From positions 1 to 6,873 of the forward strand of contig JAHDEU010000115.1 of NCBI GenBank assembly GCA_020628635.1: DNA of 6,873 nucleotides. The letters run 5' to 3'. The notes below the pieces were generated by a model. It was not told the origin of the DNA, ran no database searches, and saw nothing but the letters and a program-made list of their open reading frames with translations. Below are positions 6,588-6,873 of this stretch, piece after piece. The stretch's first letter is position 1. Each line of letters begins with the position of its first letter. The stretch comes from Hellea sp. (lineage in GTDB: Bacteria; Pseudomonadota; Alphaproteobacteria; Caulobacterales; Maricaulaceae). Position numbers and translations under genes: made by a program.

Positions 6588-6730
6588 AACTCCTCCCCTT
6601 TAAGGGGAGGTGTCGCCACGAGCGCAGCGAGGGGTGACGGAGGGGTAAAGTGTCTCGTCTCTAGAACTGAGTGACCTTACCCCTCCGACCGTCGCTTCGC
6701 TCGGCCACCTCCCCTAAACGGGGAGGAGTT
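6588..6730. repeat. Large imperfect inverted repeat (REP/BIME- or MITE-like palindromic element)
   Basis: Two arms of about 54-61 bases face each other around a 28-base centre (6649-6676). Perfectly complementary blocks are AACTCCTCCCC (6588-6598) with GGGGAGGAGTT (6720-6730), AGGGGAGGTG (6603-6612) with CACCTCCCCT (6706-6715), and CGGAGGGGTAA (6638-6648) with TTACCCCTCCG (6677-6687). Between them GCGCAGCGA faces TCGCTTCGC less exactly, with small gaps. Each arm also carries its own short hairpin. This is the layout of two palindromic units in opposite orientation. Similar GGGGAGG-rich units are, to my knowledge, scattered in many alphaproteobacterial genomes. There is no coding content. The element lies in the divergent region upstream of both mscS-type and gltX genes, so it may affect their leaders or DNA topology. 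The rest of 6472-6819 holds only the promoter candidates noted here. Confidence 0.8.
6592..6610. repeat. Perfect 19-base palindrome in the left arm
   Basis: CCTCCCCTT (6592-6600), one central T, then AAGGGGAGG (6602-6610). In the right arm the matching hairpin is CCTCCCC (6708-6714), a 5-base loop, then GGGGAGG (6720-6726). Neither is followed by a real T tract, so a terminator role is weak. Confidence 0.75.
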
Positions 6731-6807
6731 TAGTAGGGCGGCGTTCTCAGCACGACCCACCCCGCACTTTCCCCATCTCCCACCTATACCCCGCTTCCCC
6801 TCCGCCC

Positions 6808-6819
6808 TATAGCGCGCGC
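6808..6819 (+). promoter_or_regulatory. Candidate -10 element placing the gltX transcript start at or near the ATG
   Basis: TATAGC (6808-6813) lies 6 bases before the gltX ATG at 6820, and no Shine-Dalgarno sequence is visible in the pyrimidine-rich stretch before it. If this is the -10, the transcript would be leaderless, which is common in alphaproteobacteria. No convincing -35 is seen, so confidence is low; TATACC at 6785-6790 is an alternative -10. Confidence 0.25.
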
Positions 6820-6873
6820 ATGTCCACCCGTGTCCGCTTCGCCCCGTCTCCCACTGGCCGTCTCCATGTCGGC
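6820..6873 (+). CDS. gltX: Glutamyl-tRNA synthetase, N-terminal 18 codons only
   Basis: The ATG at 6820 opens MSTRVRFAPSPTGRLHVG, cut by the window end. RFAPSPTG-x-LHVG is the unmistakable start of the Rossmann fold of class I glutamyl-tRNA synthetases, with the HIGH-type motif beginning at HVG. The enzyme is cytoplasmic and charges tRNA-Glu with glutamate using ATP; non-discriminating forms also charge tRNA-Gln for later amidation. Many alphaproteobacteria carry two GltX paralogues, and 18 residues do not tell which one this is. The closely related tRNA-modifying GluQ shares a similar start but is less likely. The gene is divergent from the mscS-type gene across the inverted-repeat region. 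Confidence 0.92.
   Translation, partial: MSTRVRFAPSPTGRLHVG

Noticed and set aside
6588..6730. CRISPR array or insertion sequence
   Set aside because: There are only two copies, in inverted not direct orientation, without regular spacers, and no transposase frame lies between the arms.

Overview
The window is GC-rich, densely packed bacterial DNA. The gene set and codon bias suggest an alphaproteobacterium. I favour the Sphingomonadales/Erythrobacter-type or a related marine group, from the Spinster-like MFS, DUF1838 and DUF1330 genes, the style of the GltX N-terminus and the GGGGAGG-type palindromic repeats. That placement is inference, because no rRNA or marker gene is complete.

Region 1 (1-4422, + strand) is a tight run of six genes: a VOC (glyoxalase-fold) protein cut off by the window edge, a Spinster-like MFS transporter, a short alpha/beta-hydrolase-fold protein, a DUF1330 protein, an exported cysteine-containing protein of unknown function, and an exported DUF1838 protein. 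Each junction overlaps by 4 or 8 bases except the last, where a strong Shine-Dalgarno sequence favours a start 14 bases past the previous stop. This looks like one operon coupling transport of a small molecule, one or more cytoplasmic conversions and two envelope proteins. The substrate cannot be read from the sequence. The hydrolase-like protein has His where the nucleophilic Ser should be, and the VOC protein lacks the usual C-terminal Glu metal ligand, so both may be non-classical enzymes or binding proteins.

Region 2 (4423-5577) starts with a short hairpin-bearing spacer. It is followed by a gene for a small RTX-type calcium-binding protein with a PPC-like beta-sandwich domain. The gene is split by an in-frame TAA at 4971-4973: the frame and the domain continue on both sides, so this is a recent nonsense-type pseudogene or a case of readthrough.

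Region 3 (5578-6873) holds an MscS-type mechanosensitive channel on the - strand, ending 7 bases from the end of the RTX gene. A roughly 350-base divergent intergenic region follows, carrying a large imperfect inverted repeat (6588-6730). The window ends in the first 18 codons of glutamyl-tRNA synthetase on the + strand.

No RNA gene, CRISPR array, transposase or integrase is visible. I see no clear-cut new defence or mobile system. The most unusual items are the interrupted RTX gene, the Ser-to-His hydrolase homologue and the palindromic repeat element.
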